A stretch of DNA of 64,000 nt. It comes from Ophiobolus disseminans (Eukaryota; Ascomycota; Dothideomycetes; Pleosporales; Phaeosphaeriaceae). Under the pieces are notes generated by a model. That model did not search any database and had not been told where the DNA came from. It was given only the letters and a program-made list of their open reading frames with translations. Below are positions 24,623 through 36,821 of this stretch, in pieces. The stretch spans positions 310,001-374,000 of the forward strand of contig MU006242.1 in NCBI GenBank assembly GCA_010093685.1, read 5' to 3'. How positions within the stretch are numbered: the first letter of the stretch is position 1; the number at the start of each line of letters is the position of its first letter. A program made the position numbers and the translations under genes.

Positions 24623-26044
24623 CTAAGCATCTGCTGCTGCGTCAGACTCAGCACGTATGCGAATATTCCGGCACAAGTTCGCATCGCTGTCGATGATCTC
24701 GTTGAGGAACGAAGAAACCTCGCTCGTGAGACACGCGTCGATCGGCACGCCTGGAGGATGACCGATATCTCGAATTGCGCCGACCCCGAGACACAAGTTA
24801 TCTAGGGGCAAACTGCGCGCGATTTCGATTATAAGATCCATGGCGCAGGTGACCTGGATAAGATCATCGAGATGCTCGTAATATTTGTTGATGCGAGAGT
24901 AAGGTATTCGAGTGATGTATAGGCAGCGCAAGGTCTTGGGCAGAAGCTTCTTAGGACCGATCGCTTGATTCGCATTCATGTCATCAGCATTGACCAGGCG
25001 GTTGATATCGAGCCGCAAAGTGTTAAGTCGTGAGAAGTTTTTGAAGGAGGGAAAGCTAGAGGGCCATCTTTTGTGCTGCTGGACATCGTGGTAGAACTCG
25101 AAGACTTCGAGATTAGGTGCACAATTTGCAAGTGTCTGAAGTAGATAAAAAGGTGCGCTGTAGCCGTTTGACCAGCTGTAGTGCCATAAAGACCACTCTG
25201 GCTCTGGAGTATTTTGACGGTAGTCCAGAATTCGATTTATGGTCACTCGGCGCAGACTCTCGAAATTGCCGGACAAGAGCAGCTGGAGAAGAGTGTCAGG
25301 TTTTACGTATACACCAACCAGCTCAAGGGCGCTCAACGTGCGCGGCAATGGTGACGGGAATGAATTGCTTCTGATTTCGCCTCCAGCCAAGCGCAAGGTG
25401 CGCATCGTGGGTCGTGTTATAACTCGCATAGCTCTAGGGCTATCATTCTTCTGCTCGATGGAAAGTTCGGAGAGTTTTTGGAACGGACAGGATGGACGAG
25501 TCACATCTTGGGCGTTCCAATGCATCCCCAGAGCTCGATTCACGAGGTTCCTGTCATCAGCCTTAGCGACAGCGATGTGGAGTGCCTCAAGGTTGCTCGC
25601 CATGATCAGCACCAGGGCGAGCGCGCCGTCCATGGTATTGGGTATTTGACGAAACATGGAGCAGCTCAATGTGAAGGCAAAGTACTCAAATACGCTTGAC
25701 GACGAAGCATTGTCCAGCAATTTCTTCACTATGTTTTCATAGGTGGAGAATCGATTGAGACACGCTGCCTGGTTCAAGGAGATCTGGTCGTCGGAGCATG
25801 TGTTCAATATCGTAATGCTCCGGATGCATTTAGTCAATTCTCGCTGGTCAAACAGGGTCATGAGTAACTGCTTTAGCTTCGTCCCAGTGGCAAGCGTGAA
25901 TTTGATGTCGCGGTAAAGCACCGGTTGGGCTAATGTACGGTAGTATTTGGACAAGCGCGACATTGCCGACAGAGCAGATTGGTCGCAGTGGAGGTACTTG
26001 ATGATGTTCTCGTCGAGCTCCGTTGATAGATTTGCCAAAGACAT
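24623..26044 (-). CDS. F-box-like protein, intact, 473 aa
   Basis: Single-exon ORF. The N-terminus (MSLANLSTELDENIIKYL, then AMSRLSKYYRTLAQPVLYRD) is an F-box-like domain that would recruit a target to an SCF ubiquitin ligase through Skp1. The remainder has leucine-rich spacing (LRTLRLAGGEI, LSALELVGVYVK, LNTLRLDINRLV) typical of fungal F-box proteins with a degenerate repeat domain. It is related to the broken gene at 21911-23481, on the opposite strand and separated by a gene-free stretch. Targets are unknown. Confidence 0.75.
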   Translation of the reverse strand: MSLANLSTELDENIIKYLHCDQSALSAMSRLSKYYRTLAQPVLYRDIKFTLATGTKLKQLLMTLFDQRELTKCIRSITILNTCSDDQISLNQAACLNRFSTYENIVKKLLDNASSSSVFEYFAFTLSCSMFRQIPNTMDGALALVLIMASNLEALHIAVAKADDRNLVNRALGMHWNAQDVTRPSCPFQKLSELSIEQKNDSPRAMRVITRPTMRTLRLAGGEIRSNSFPSPLPRTLSALELVGVYVKPDTLLQLLLSGNFESLRRVTINRILDYRQNTPEPEWSLWHYSWSNGYSAPFYLLQTLANCAPNLEVFEFYHDVQQHKRWPSSFPSFKNFSRLNTLRLDINRLVNADDMNANQAIGPKKLLPKTLRCLYITRIPYSRINKYYEHLDDLIQVTCAMDLIIEIARSLPLDNLCLGVGAIRDIGHPPGVPIDACLTSEVSSFLNEIIDSDANLCRNIRIRAESDAAADA

Positions 26045-26402
26045 CTTGACTAATCGGTATTACGTGCTGGTGGCTCGTTGATTTTCTCGCTTGCACAAGA
26101 GGGTTGAGCAAAATGAGTTGAACAGGTGAAAGTGTAAATGGAGGTGGTTGTAGTGTGTGTGTAAATTTGGGTGAGCACTGAGAAGTCGGTGAGCCGAGAG
26201 GCATGAATAACTATGGGGGAAGAAACATCTGGGAACGAGTGAAGCGAACCGAAGAGAAAGTCGCACGCTCAACGCGAGACTCCTAGCAGTGAACAGCTCG
26301 GGGTGGATGAACCTGATTGGCAGCACCAAAAACAGCATACAGGTACAATGAGCTGGCTGGGACGCATACACATGACGTCCCGTTCCAAGAGGTAGGGTAC
26401 CT
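26045..26402. other. Intergenic
   Basis: About 360 bp, promoter of the F-box-like gene and 3' flank of the transporter. Nothing recognised. Confidence 0.5.
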
Positions 26403-28177
26403 CTAGTCTTTTTTCAAGCCTACCTTGCCAGTCCGCCTCAGTCCAACAACCGCGATAAGAACACAGCAAATCATCGAGGCGAACATTGTCCAGAAGCTAG
26501 CCCGATATCCTTTCAGGATGTCACCAGTATCGTCCGATGATTCGGTCTTCGAATCACCGCTCGAGCTCGCGTCCGGTCCCGTCACTCCTAGAGCAACCAC
26601 TTGGCATAATCCAATACCCAAGCTCGTTCCAAATTGAGCCACTGTACTGAACACAGCGCCTGCGAGACCCTGAGTTTCTGACGGAAAGTTGTCGCTTACA
26701 ATGATAAGGCCCACCGTGTAGAGTACGTCGGCGCTCAAAGGAGCAAGCATTTGCGCCCAGAGTTCCAGATAGTAGTACTTCCAATCCGGGTTGACCAGTG
26801 CCATCATGAGCGGTGCTAGAGCGGACAGCAGCGATGATGCTACTACGAGCCATCCTGCAGGCAACTTGTTGACGAAGATGCCCACGCTTAAATTGATACA
26901 AACGCCAACGACGAGGTTGGGAAGAAGGTATAGAGACGCAATGAGCGTGGAATGATTCTGGACCTCTTGGAAACTAGAAATCGGTCAGTGGCTTCCGTGT
27001 GCGTTGCGTATATGTAGTACTCACTACAAACTCGAGAACACCGCTAGAGGTTCAGTTGCGCCACGCGAAAACGCAACCAGCGCGCAGATGCTTGCAAATG
27101 GTAAACTCCTCCACAGCGAATTGGGAATAAGAGCAGACTGTCCTTTGTGTTTGCGATACTGCATCCATAGAGGAAATGCGATAAGTAGCGCAAGGCTAAC
27201 GGCGAGTAGTGAAGCAGTTGTTGCGGACCGGATAATGGACAGCTCGGCGCTCACCATCCTTTGATACGTCAGTCTCCGAGTACGTAGGTAGTCCATTGAC
27301 TTCAGATGACTTACGCTAAGACGTAGGATAACAATGCAAATCCGCTGCCAGCGAGGGTTCCTCCAATCCAGTCGACGTCTCTCCCTAGTCTTTTCAGCAA
27401 GTCCTTCAATGTCAGACCTTCAGCTTCGACCTGTGATTTAGGGAGCGTGAACCACGAGACGGCAGCGATAATCATGATTACAGCGCCCGACAGGTAAAAT
27501 CCAAATCGCCATCCAATCTTCTCGATCATGATTCCACTGGCTACCATGCCAAATGAGAACCCTAGCGGTTGGCTCAGACCAATACAACCGAAGCCGATGT
27601 TCCGCGCTCTGCCAGCGGGCGCCGCCGCTACGATGATTGAGACTGAGGCTGGAATGTGCATAGCCAAGGCTATGCCCTGCAGGGCGCGAAACACGACAAG
27701 CTGGATGCCGGTTTGGGCGCAGCCGCACGCTAGGATGAAGACACCCAAGAGGAACACGCCGCAGACTTCAACATGTCGCGCACCAACGATGTCGACACAA
27801 GAACCGGCGATTAAGAGAGCAGCACCAGATGTAAGGCTGTATACTGAAGATGGCCAGAGGTATAGCGAGCGCTCGAGGGATAACGATGAAGCGATGGCTG
27901 GAAGGCCGACGGTGATGATGCCTGATGTGAAGCTGCCGAAAAAGTTCACACTGGTTACTTGAAGGATCGTCAACGTTAACTGAAGTTTGGATAGAGGTCG
28001 CTCCTCAGAGGTGGCGGCGGAGGCTTCTTGAAAGACATTGGGAGAGTTGATAGTTTCGCGACTCTCTGGAAGGCGATTGGACAGTTCGAAGGCATCCTTC
28101 GAGCCTGGCGGATCTGGGAAGGTGGCAATTGGCAACAGCTCAAACTCGATTACTTCGGTTGTGGAGGTAGAAGTCAT
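26403..28177 (-). CDS. MFS transporter, DHA2-like (14 TM)
   Basis: Exons 28177-27315, 27258-27025 and 26973-26403 give 555 aa. A roughly 75-residue hydrophilic N-terminus is followed by 14 likely membrane segments. Family signs are GIITVGLPAIASSL in TM1, the loop after TM2 with GSCVDIVGARHVEVCG (a variant of the MFS loop signature), FRALQGIALAMHIPASVSII in TM4-5 (motif C region) and LYFQEVQNHSTLIASLYLLP, which is typical of drug:H+ antiporters. Substrate is unknown. No biosynthetic genes are adjacent, so no secondary-metabolite cluster is implied. The intron before LYFQ uses GTGAGT; an alternative GTAGTG donor would give a less family-like junction. Confidence 0.85.
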
Positions 28178-28852
28178 CTTGGAAACCTAATTCTTCTGGC
28201 TGTTTATAATGTGTATGGGTTTGGGTGTAGATACTGTAGCAATGATCTCTCAGTATGAACGGATATAAAGTTGAGTTGAAGAAGAAAATATGCTGATGAG
28301 ATATAGAGCATAATAGGATTCCTTGATATCAGAGATGAGTCACATATGCCATGGCAACCAGCGCGAAGGATGCTGTTGTCGAAGTGGTGATCAACTAATT
28401 GTAACATGCCTATCCAACTGGCGAGTTTGGGCAACGAAAGAGCTCGTGATAGACATTGGAGTCCTCGTCGGTACGTAAGCAAAGGACAAAGTTGTGGGTG
28501 CTTCGATTTGGTGTCACGGTTGGTGACGGCCGTTGAAGGTGGGTCCGAGCGCCGCGCTAATGATACCCCCAGCATTGCCAGCATCATCCACGACAACGCA
28601 TCGCGACGCCTCACTTCATCTTAGAATCCAGAATGTCATCGTCTATGCTTATTCGCACCGATTCATGGTTCTTGTATAAGTGTCGCACCAATGTGATGTG
28701 AGCCGTAATGAGTTGACCCCTGCCCAACCTCCTCCCAGCCCTCGCATGCACCAGCCATCCCATGTCAAAAACCTAAGTGCAGCCGGCCGCCAGAAACCAC
28801 AGAATATGCCATCATCCTGCACGACTCCACTTTCTAGCGTTCCAAAGAAGAC
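28178..28852. other. Divergent promoter region MFS / DUF3433 protein
   Basis: About 675 bp. Minus-strand ORFs here lack domain support. Nothing further recognised. Confidence 0.5.
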
Positions 28853-31663
28853 ATGAGTTTGGAAGCTGAATACCAACTCAAGCATACTAACGGTGAGTCT
28901 GCCATGCGTGTCGAGTCTTGCAGTTGCTAACGGACATGACCAGTTTCGCGCCCTCAACTTTCCCACCAAGGCTCTCTACAGAGCGTCGCCGCATCCATCG
29001 CCGCTTCCGAAGGCTACTACAGCCTGGCCGACAACTCGTCCAGCGAGGGTGACCAGGCCTCCAGACCGCTCTTCCGAACACCGCCATCCCATCACCGAAC
29101 ACCCGCACAGAGTCATGAGCAGTTGCTGCAAGACACTGAACCGATAACATCTTTGAAAGGCGTGGGTATCCCAAGGCAACACCCACAACAAGCCCACCAG
29201 TCGCCCGCCGTCTCCACCATCGCTGAAGAGAGGCCCGGCTCACAGGAGACGTACCATCCCATGTCGCGCGACATGGACGCTCAGCAGAATGGCGCGACAT
29301 CAGGCGCAGGCTCAACAGCATACATTCGCTTCGCCATCGATCAGCTGACCCGCGATGAGGAAGTCAGGGGCTCGCGCGTTTACCCATTGGAGGGCCCCGT
29401 CGAGGACGAGTCCGAGGACGACTACCCGGTTGACAGGATCGTGTCCGACGATGGCTTGGGTTACATGGCACAAGATCAGGCGACACAGCAGCGCATGTCG
29501 CGTCACATCGCACCCAAGCCGGCACGGATACCGTCGAGCCGCAGAACAACCGACCGCAGCATGCCAATAGCAGCGCAACCTCATCCTTCACACGCAACTC
29601 ACTCGCAAAAGCGCTCCCAACAAACCCACACGCAATACCTTGAGCAACCCTACCAACCTACACCCGCGACACATCCTCAGCAACCCTCTTCTCCACGAGC
29701 ATCACGAGATGTCTTCGTTGCAAGCTCGGCACCACACGCTCCGCTTCGCTTCCTCCCTGCCATCCTCCGCCCGGTCTGGCTAGGCCTGTACATCTTCCTA
29801 TGCCTGCTCATGCTTGCTGGCCTCATCGCCTGCGCTGTTCTCTCCAACCGAAGTGGCGGCATGGGCCTGTGGGACTACGGCTCTTTCGGCGACGGTCGCT
29901 ACTTCGTCTTTGAGTACCTCCCAACCCTGCTCGGCATGATCCTCTTCATCTGGCTCATCCAGATCCAGACGGCCCTGCAACGCGTCGTGCCATTCATCTC
30001 AATGGCTTCTGAGTCTTTCCACCGCCGCTCCGAAGCCGTTTTCCTGCGATTATTCCCCACACAGTTTCTGCTTCCCAATACCCAGCACTTCCGCGCAGGC
30101 CATCGTCGCGTCGGCGCGTGCTACATCATCTTTTGGTTGTTTTCATGGACGATACCCCTTCTTGCGTCTTCTTTCAACGTACGCTACGACATTGACCGCA
30201 GCGTCTGGAGATGGGTTGCCGTGCAAGGCGTCATTTGGACCATCGTTGTGCTTTACGTTCTTCTGATTATCGCATTATTAATGCTGATGTTCTTCCTCAT
30301 CCGGAACTCGAGTGGACTGAAGTGGGACCCTCGATCACTGGCCGATGTCATTGCTCTGCTGGAGCGCTCCAACAACCTCGCCAACTACAACGGGTCCGAG
30401 ACCTTCGAGAAGGACGATTGGCACCTAGTTGCGAACCGCGCCGATCGCATTGGATACTGGAGCACGACGAAACGACCCAACGACATCTTCTACGGTATTG
30501 GCGAGGAGGGCGGAGAGATTAGGAGGTTCTCGATTGAACAGGGCCGCATCCGGGAGAAGGGACCTGAGCGCGAGTACCCAGACACGACACCTGGCGAGCA
30601 AAACGACTTCTCTATTCGCATGGACATTCGCAGCCCAGGCGTACGATTGAGGTACCTGCCCTGGTACCTTCGCGACACCTCGGTCATCGCTTGGATCGTC
30701 ATCGCATTCGTTCTGATCATCGCCCTCCTGGTAGTCAGCTTCATCAACTCCAACGTCCGGGTTGGGTTCTTGCCTCAGGTCTTCGCTCGCACCAACGCAG
30801 GTGGTTTCTCAGCTTCGAACTTCCTGTACTCCTTCGTCCCGGCATTAATCGGCCAATTCCTCTTCCTGGCCCTACTGTCGCTCGACTACTCCATCCGCGT
30901 CTTGCAGCCATACATGGCTCTCGCAGCGAAGGGCGGATCCACAGCCGAAACCTCCCTCCTCGTCGACTACGCATGCCGCCTGCCCATCTCCGTCACCATC
31001 AACGCGATCGAGAACAAGCACTTCCAAACCGCAATCCTCTCGCTAGTCTCCCTAGCATCAATGTCCATCCCCGTCATCGCAGGCGGCTGCTTCTGGACGC
31101 AATACTACGACAACGAGTCCGTCGTGCGCGTCGCCGCCGATCTCCCCGGCTACTACGCACTCTGCTTCTTCCTCGCGCTCTACGCCGTCGCCCTCCTCGC
31201 CCTCATCCCAGGCCGCCGCCGCGCCGCGCTCCCCCACCGCAGCAACAGCATCGCCGAGATCATCTCGTGGGTATACCAATCCCCCATCCTCTCGGACCGC
31301 GCTTTCGCCCGCCCGCAAACCAAGCCCGACCTCGTTGCCCGCCTCATGGGAAACGCGTACATGGAGCGCACTTGGACCCGCTCCCTCGTCTCCCTCGTTC
31401 GTCCTTCCCGCGATAACTTGCGCCCCGACTCCCCCACCGACCCCGCCCTCAATGAGAAATCCCGCTCCCGAAAAGACCGCCGCGACGCAGCTGCTACAGA
31501 CCCCGGCCGCATTCGCTATGGCTTCGGCATCCACGTTGGCCGCGACGGCCTCGAACATCTCGGCATTGATCGCGTGCGACGCGGCGATCGGAGCGGACGT
31601 GAACTCGTCATTTGGGAGGAGCAACAAAAGAACAAGCGCAAGAGTTGGAATGAAGCTGTATAA
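28853..31663 (+). CDS. DUF3433-type multi-pass membrane protein
   Basis: Exons 28853-28892 and 28944-31663 give 919 aa. A long disordered N-terminus (Ser/Pro/Gln-rich, about 200 residues) precedes the first membrane helix (GLYIFLCLLMLAGLIACAVL). The membrane part looks like two related halves: the pattern of a helix, FVFEYLPTLLGMILF and LQRVVPFISMA recurs later as FLYSFVPALIGQFLF and LQPYMALAAKGG. This duplicated arrangement is characteristic of fungal DUF3433 proteins. Function is unknown. An arginine-rich C-terminal tail is cytosolic by inference. The first exon is only 40 nt, spliced by GTGAGT and GACCAG. Confidence 0.82.
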
Positions 31664-32392
31664 ACAAAAGATACTTTGGCATTAGGTTGGTTGTGTTTGA
31701 TTTGAAGCATTTTAAGCGATTTTCTTTTTTACATATCACGGTATTACGCATTTACGGATCATGGCTATGGGGCGCATTTAGACGATATGTATCATGCATG
31801 GATGACGTGCGCAACGCATGTGTTGTTGTATAGTAATGGATGGGTATATGGATGATTGGTATGAGGGGGCGTTGATAAAGTAATGGGCATGGTAGATATG
31901 ATATATAGTTACGAAGATCCAATGGGATAATGGAGAAGGAAGAAATGAATATATCTACACATCAGATTTGAACTCAGTGCAACCTATCTTGATGTGAGTG
32001 AACAGAAGCAATATTTAGAGCTGCTCATGGAAGAAGTGTGTGTGGTGAACTGACGAAGCTTTACAATATGGCTAGTGGGTGGTGTGGGCCTGCGCAGCAT
32101 CATTAGGGCTTTTTCGCATGAGACAAACTTCTTGAGGACCTTCGAGAGGGCGAGCAGAAAGTTACTGGCGTGGTGACCATGAAAGAAGGTAAGTCAGGAT
32201 CATGGCGCGGAGACGAATACAGAGGTGTAAGTACTTATAGATTGATATATACAAGCGGACAACAACGCAACGCTCAATCGCATGCGCAAGAAAACATTAT
32301 TTGTACATCACCAATTATGTCGTGGATATCATTTACTTCGCTCACATTACTACTTCCGCACAAAACTTGTGCCTTACACCGACGACGACTCT
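31664..32392. other. Intergenic between convergent genes
   Basis: About 730 bp, AT-richer than the flanks, with no supported ORF. A TTCAAATC-like string on the minus strand near 31966 lacks a paired stem, so it is not a tRNA. Confidence 0.5.
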
Positions 32393-33262
32393 CTATGGAG
32401 AGTAGTCACGGACCTTGCGCTGCGACTCGGTGTCGATGAAGCTGCCACGGCTGCGGTTCGACTTGGTGGACCGGGTCCGTCGCACACCGGACGAGCGGGT
32501 GCTGTCACCACCAAGCTTTCCACCGAGGCAGAAGGAGATGGTAGCGAGGAAGAAGCATGCCATGGATGCCCAGGCGAAAGCCATGAGGTAACGGCCAATG
32601 TGGGCTTCCATATCAGCTGCGCGGAAGGCGTCGCGGCCCTTTACAACCCAGACGCTATGTGACGTTAGCAGGATGATCGTGATCGAGATGAGATGCAAGA
32701 CTTACGTCATGAGAGTGGCAGCTAGAGTCTGGAAGAACAGCGCAATCGATGTGGTCATCGATGAGATGTATCCACCAAGACGGCTGACGAGGGCGAGAAG
32801 ACCAGTGAGGAGCGCAATGGCACCGAAGAAGAGCGCAATCAGGTAGAAAGCGAACATGAATCGGGAGAGCAAGAAGTACATGTTCGTATTAAGTAACTGC
32901 TCAGGAACACCCTCCTCGGTGCCAAAGTTCCGTGGAGGGTCAAATGGCAGTGCTGGGACGATCGCTCCGCAGTTGGTATTGTATCCACTGGATGGGTCCG
33001 CGCCGCAAATAGCGAAAAATGTCCATCGCGAAGGATTGCGCGCATCTGCGATGCCGCTCGTCGAAGCCTCGAGGAAGTAGAAGCGGTTCAAAGGCGCGCT
33101 ATTGACGGCGCCAGTCAAGATTGTGAAGAACTGCAGCAACACACCCCCACCGACGAGGATGAGGGACAGAAAGGCGAGGATTGGTCCTGCGCATTGCGTT
33201 AGCACGCGTCACATAGAATGCACAAGCGCCAGGATAGGAAAGCACATACTGGTAGGGCCCAT
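32393..33262 (-). CDS. SUR7/PalI-family four-TM membrane protein
   Basis: Exons 33262-33250, 33186-32706 and 32654-32393 give 251 aa. TM1 (about 7-30, ILAFLSLILVGGGVLLQFF) is followed by a large extracellular loop with a WTFFAICG...NCG pattern like the claudin-type W/C signature of SUR7 proteins. TM2-TM4 lie near 117-140, 148-170 and 185-207. The tail is basic and Ser-rich (SGVRRTRSTKSNRSRGSF), a plausible plasma-membrane/eisosome cytosolic tail. The 13-nt first exon is needed to supply MGPTR. The role in cortical membrane domains is inferred from family. Confidence 0.8.
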
Positions 33263-33801
33263 TGTGAAAAAAGGTTGAGCGCAACGACGACTGGGTTGAG
33301 ATTAAGATTACGGGTGTGTCGAAGTTACGGGGAATTAAGTGTTTGAGAGAAGGCCCAGATCGGAAGTGTGCGTGAATCCTCTCTCGTGAAAGAAGGTGAT
33401 CTTGTTTATCAAGTATCGCGAGAGCCAAGCGGTGACGTAAATGGTCGGATCACTACGAACTGCAAAGATGCCGGCGCATGCGCTAGCTCCATGACCTCAC
33501 AAGGAAGTGTGATGGGCGCGTTGCATCATCCGACGGCCCAAAGGGTTGGCGCTTTGCTCGATGGGTCATGATGGTAGAGGCTAGAGTGCGTGGATTGCAT
33601 GGTCCTTGGAAAGACATGTGAAGCTTGACGTTTGCAAACAAGGTGAAGCTTGACCTCGACTCTCGGCTGATGGAGCATCCCTGTCGTCGCTCGGAAACAA
33701 CCGAAGATCTGCTGTGACCCTGGCACGTGCCCGATGGTCCTCACCATCGCAGCTACGTAGACTAAACACTATCGTACACAACTTGATTTGTGTTTCTAGA
33801 C
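33263..33801. other. Divergent promoter region SUR7-like / RAV2
   Basis: About 540 bp. Nothing recognised. Confidence 0.5.
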
Positions 33802-34815
33802 ATGTCCGCTGCCATCTGGCCGCCCATTGGCGACGCCCAGCTCGCCGACGAACAGGCGGCATCCCAGGCTAGGGAGCTCGAATGGTTGCTTGTGCAGCTG
33901 CGCGAGACGCTGAAGTCGCTGAAAGCAGGCTTGGAGGACTGCGCTGCGCTTCTTGCACCATCCGAGAATGGATCAACGCTTGTGCTGTCCTCAGTGCGCT
34001 CCGAGAGCCTCAAGGGACTGATCACGAGAATCGGGACGCGCATCACCAAAGGCGTACGTCCAGTTGCGCTCTACCATCATCATTCACTGATCAACATAGA
34101 ATGTGAAACTGCGCATCGCAAGCCTTCCACCACCGCGCGGCTCGACAGCCTACGACCTCACCATCTCGTCTGCGCCGCAAGCACCGACGCTCGTCATACC
34201 TCAGCTCACCTCCGTCCGAACATCCATCAACAGCTGCCTGGATGTCATTGATGTTGCCATTTGGGGCGGAGATGCCACCAAGGCCAACTTTGTCGCTGGA
34301 CAGCTGCAGCTACTGCACGACCACATCCAGGAAGGACGACAGGCATTGAAGGGCTATTCTGATGTACAGCCGACGTGGTGGGAGCATCCTGTGGACGAGC
34401 AGGTACGGTTCCCAGACGGAGTATTGATATTCGATGCTAATAGACATGGCAGACTTTCGACCCTCCTCTGCCGCCCACCGTATCCTTCCACCTGTTCATC
34501 TTCGACGCCGCCCTCGTCGTCGAAGTCCGCACCCTCGACCCGCAACATGCTGAGCAAAAGTCGCTCACGGGCTTCAGCATCCGCGACAGCCTCGCAGTAG
34601 CCCTTGGCGGAACACGAGCCCCAGCGCACGACGAAGCCGACCGCACATTCAAATACAAGGGCCAGGACGTCCGCGTCAAGGAGAAAGTGCGAGTAGAAAC
34701 TCAAGATCCATCATTGATCTCCGCATCGGCAAAGCTCAACGCACTCGAACACAGCATAATGCTAAGTCGCAAGGCCCTCAACATTGTTATGGGGAACGAC
34801 GAACAGTTGAGCTAA
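33802..34815 (+). CDS. RAV2: RAVE complex subunit Rav2 / Rogdi-like
   Basis: Exons 33802-34053, 34100-34402 and 34453-34815, all in phase 0, give 305 aa. The family is the Rogdi leucine-zipper group; yeast Rav2 acts with Rav1 and Skp1 to reassemble the V-ATPase. Visible features are an N-terminal helix ELEWLLVQLRETLKSLKAGL followed by DCAALL, the central beta/helix region PTLVIPQLTSVRTSINSCLD, WWEHPVDEQ, and a strand block VSFHLFIFDAALVVEVRTLD that matches the family architecture. The C-terminal helix is NALEHSIMLSRKALNIVMG. The exon 3 frame was checked to be open to its stop. Confidence 0.82.
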
Positions 34816-35085
34816 CTCCGGGGCAATGCAATCACGCCAGCGTTTATTGGGTGGGAAACATCACTCGCGACAGTCTTCTCCGCGGCATTGCCGTTGCGGG
34901 CTTAGCGGCCGATCGCGCCATCCCGGTTCGTCGGTATCGGAACAAGAAAAGTGGTCGCCGCCGCCTATGAGTATTCGAGACTGATAACGGGAGATACGAG
35001 AGATACTAATACACTTCGTCAGCTTGCCTGGAACGCAAGTTGAAGATCATTTCGTTCTCACTCAAATTGGACTTCAGACATCGCC

Positions 35086-36760
35086 ATGGCACCTGCGCTT
35101 CTGACCGCAGTTGACTCGACATCCCACATCCACCTGATTGTTGGATCAAATCCGCTCGCCGGTGCAAGATGCTCACGAGCGGTTGAAGTTGGCGCCAAAC
35201 CGATCCTCATTGCCCCCGAGGACTCAACACTGCATTACGGTCTCGTCAAGCGCATCGAAGCGGGCGAGGTCAAGTGGCTTCAGAGGACTTTCAAGGAAGA
35301 AGACTTGACCACGCTTGGCCGGCCAGAGGTGGATGGTGTTGTTGACGCGGTATATGTAACTGCAGGCGGAAAGCAAACTTCAGGTGAGCAAACAAGAAAC
35401 CTGGCAAAACTCCCACTAACTCGCCACAGCCACACATATCTCGAACCTCTGTCGAAGATTACGGATACCAGTCAATGTCGCTGACGCGCCCAATCTATGC
35501 TCCTTCACACTACTCTCTACCCACTCGGACGGACCACTACAAATTGGTGTAACCACATCTGGCAAGGGTTGCAAGCTCTCTGCGCGGATACGGAGGGAGA
35601 TTGCAGCGTCATTGCCATCGCAATTGGGCGAAGCTGTTGAGAGGCTCGGGTCACTTCGACGGCGCATATGGGAAGAAGACCATGCAGCTGAGCTGTCACA
35701 AGATTTGGAGGCGGAAGAAGAGGACAGCGGTCAGACTGCAACATTCAACAGATTGATTGTGGAGGAAAGCAAAGAAGCAGCGCGCGGCAGACGCATGCGC
35801 TGGCTCTCCCAGATCTGCGAGTACTGGCCACTCCGCCGCCTCGCTTCCATCACAGACGCCGACATCGACACTCTCTTCCGTGAGTTCGCCAAGAGCAGTC
35901 CCTCCAAAGTCGGACCAACCTCCACAACTCCAGAGCGCCGAACAGGCCGCATCATCCTCGCTGGCTCAGGGCCAGGCAACCCCGACCTCCTCACTCGCGC
36001 CGCCCACAAAGCCATCCTCTCCGCCGACCTCATCCTCGCAGACAAACTCGTCCCCGCACCCATCCTCGATCTCGTACCCCGCCGGGCAACCGTCCACATT
36101 GCACGCAAGTTCCCCGGTAACGCAGATAAAGCACAGGAAGAATTGCTTGAGCTTGGTCTCGAGGGTTTGAAAGCCGGCAAAGTGGTTGTGAGGATAAAGC
36201 AAGGCGACCCATACATCTACGGCAGAGGCGGCGAGGAGTACGACTTCTTCCGCGCACATGGCTTCATTCCAAGTGTTTTGCCTGGCATCACAAGCGCATT
36301 GTCTGCGCCGCTTTTTGCGGCTATACCAGCGACGCATCGGGGTGTTGCAGATCAAGTCCTCATTTGCACGGGAACAGGGAGGAAGGGCGCGCCGCTTGAC
36401 CCTCCGGAATTCGTGGCGAGCAGGACGCTCGTACTGCTCATGTCGCTGCATCGCCTCTCTGCGCTCGTGGACGATCTGACGAAGAAGGGATACCCAAAGG
36501 AATTGCCCGTTGCTGTGCTCGAGCGAGCGAGTTGTCCGGATCAGCGGGTGATTAGGACAAGTCTGGAGCATGTTTGTGCAGCCGTAGAAGAAGAGGGAAG
36601 TCGGCCGCCTGGTCTGCTCGTCGTGGGAAATGCATGCAAAGTGTTGATGAAGTATGAACAGCGATGGATAGTCGAAGAAGGATTCCACGGATTAGATAAT
36701 CTTGGTGGAGACGGCGAGTTGGAATTGAGTCAATTGGGAGATGTAGTTGCTGCTGTATAA
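35086..36760 (+). CDS. MET1: Siroheme synthase / uroporphyrinogen-III C-methyltransferase (Met1-like)
   Basis: Makes precorrin-2/siroheme, the cofactor of sulfite and nitrite reductases. Exons 35086-35383 and 35430-36760 give 542 aa. The N-terminal part (IHLIVGSNPLAGARCSRAVE, VDAVYVTAGGK, VNVADAPNLCSFTL) is a Met8/CysG-type NAD-binding domain. After a linker, the C-terminal half is a SAM-dependent tetrapyrrole methylase: RIILAGSGPGNPDLLTRAA, ADLILADKLV, VVVRIKQGDPYIYGRGGEE, LPGITSALSAP and LLMSLHRLSALV. The fusion of both activities is usual in filamentous fungi. Its 3' end is convergent with APC5, only about 60 bp away. Confidence 0.9.
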
Positions 36761-36821
36761 TCTTACTACATACATCATCGCTTGTCAAAGATCTCCATTC
36801 TACATTTACATCGTCTCGTCC

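Noticed and set aside
26403..28177. MFS transporter as a sign of a secondary-metabolite cluster
   Set aside because: No PKS, NRPS, terpene cyclase, P450 or cluster regulator is adjacent.
30691..31416. 241-aa plus-strand ORF inside the DUF3433-type gene
   Set aside because: Extremely Arg/Pro/His-rich frame-shifted shadow of the membrane protein.
31955..31990. TTCAAATC-like string suggesting a minus-strand tRNA T-loop
   Set aside because: The flanking bases do not form a T-stem and no acceptor stem is found.
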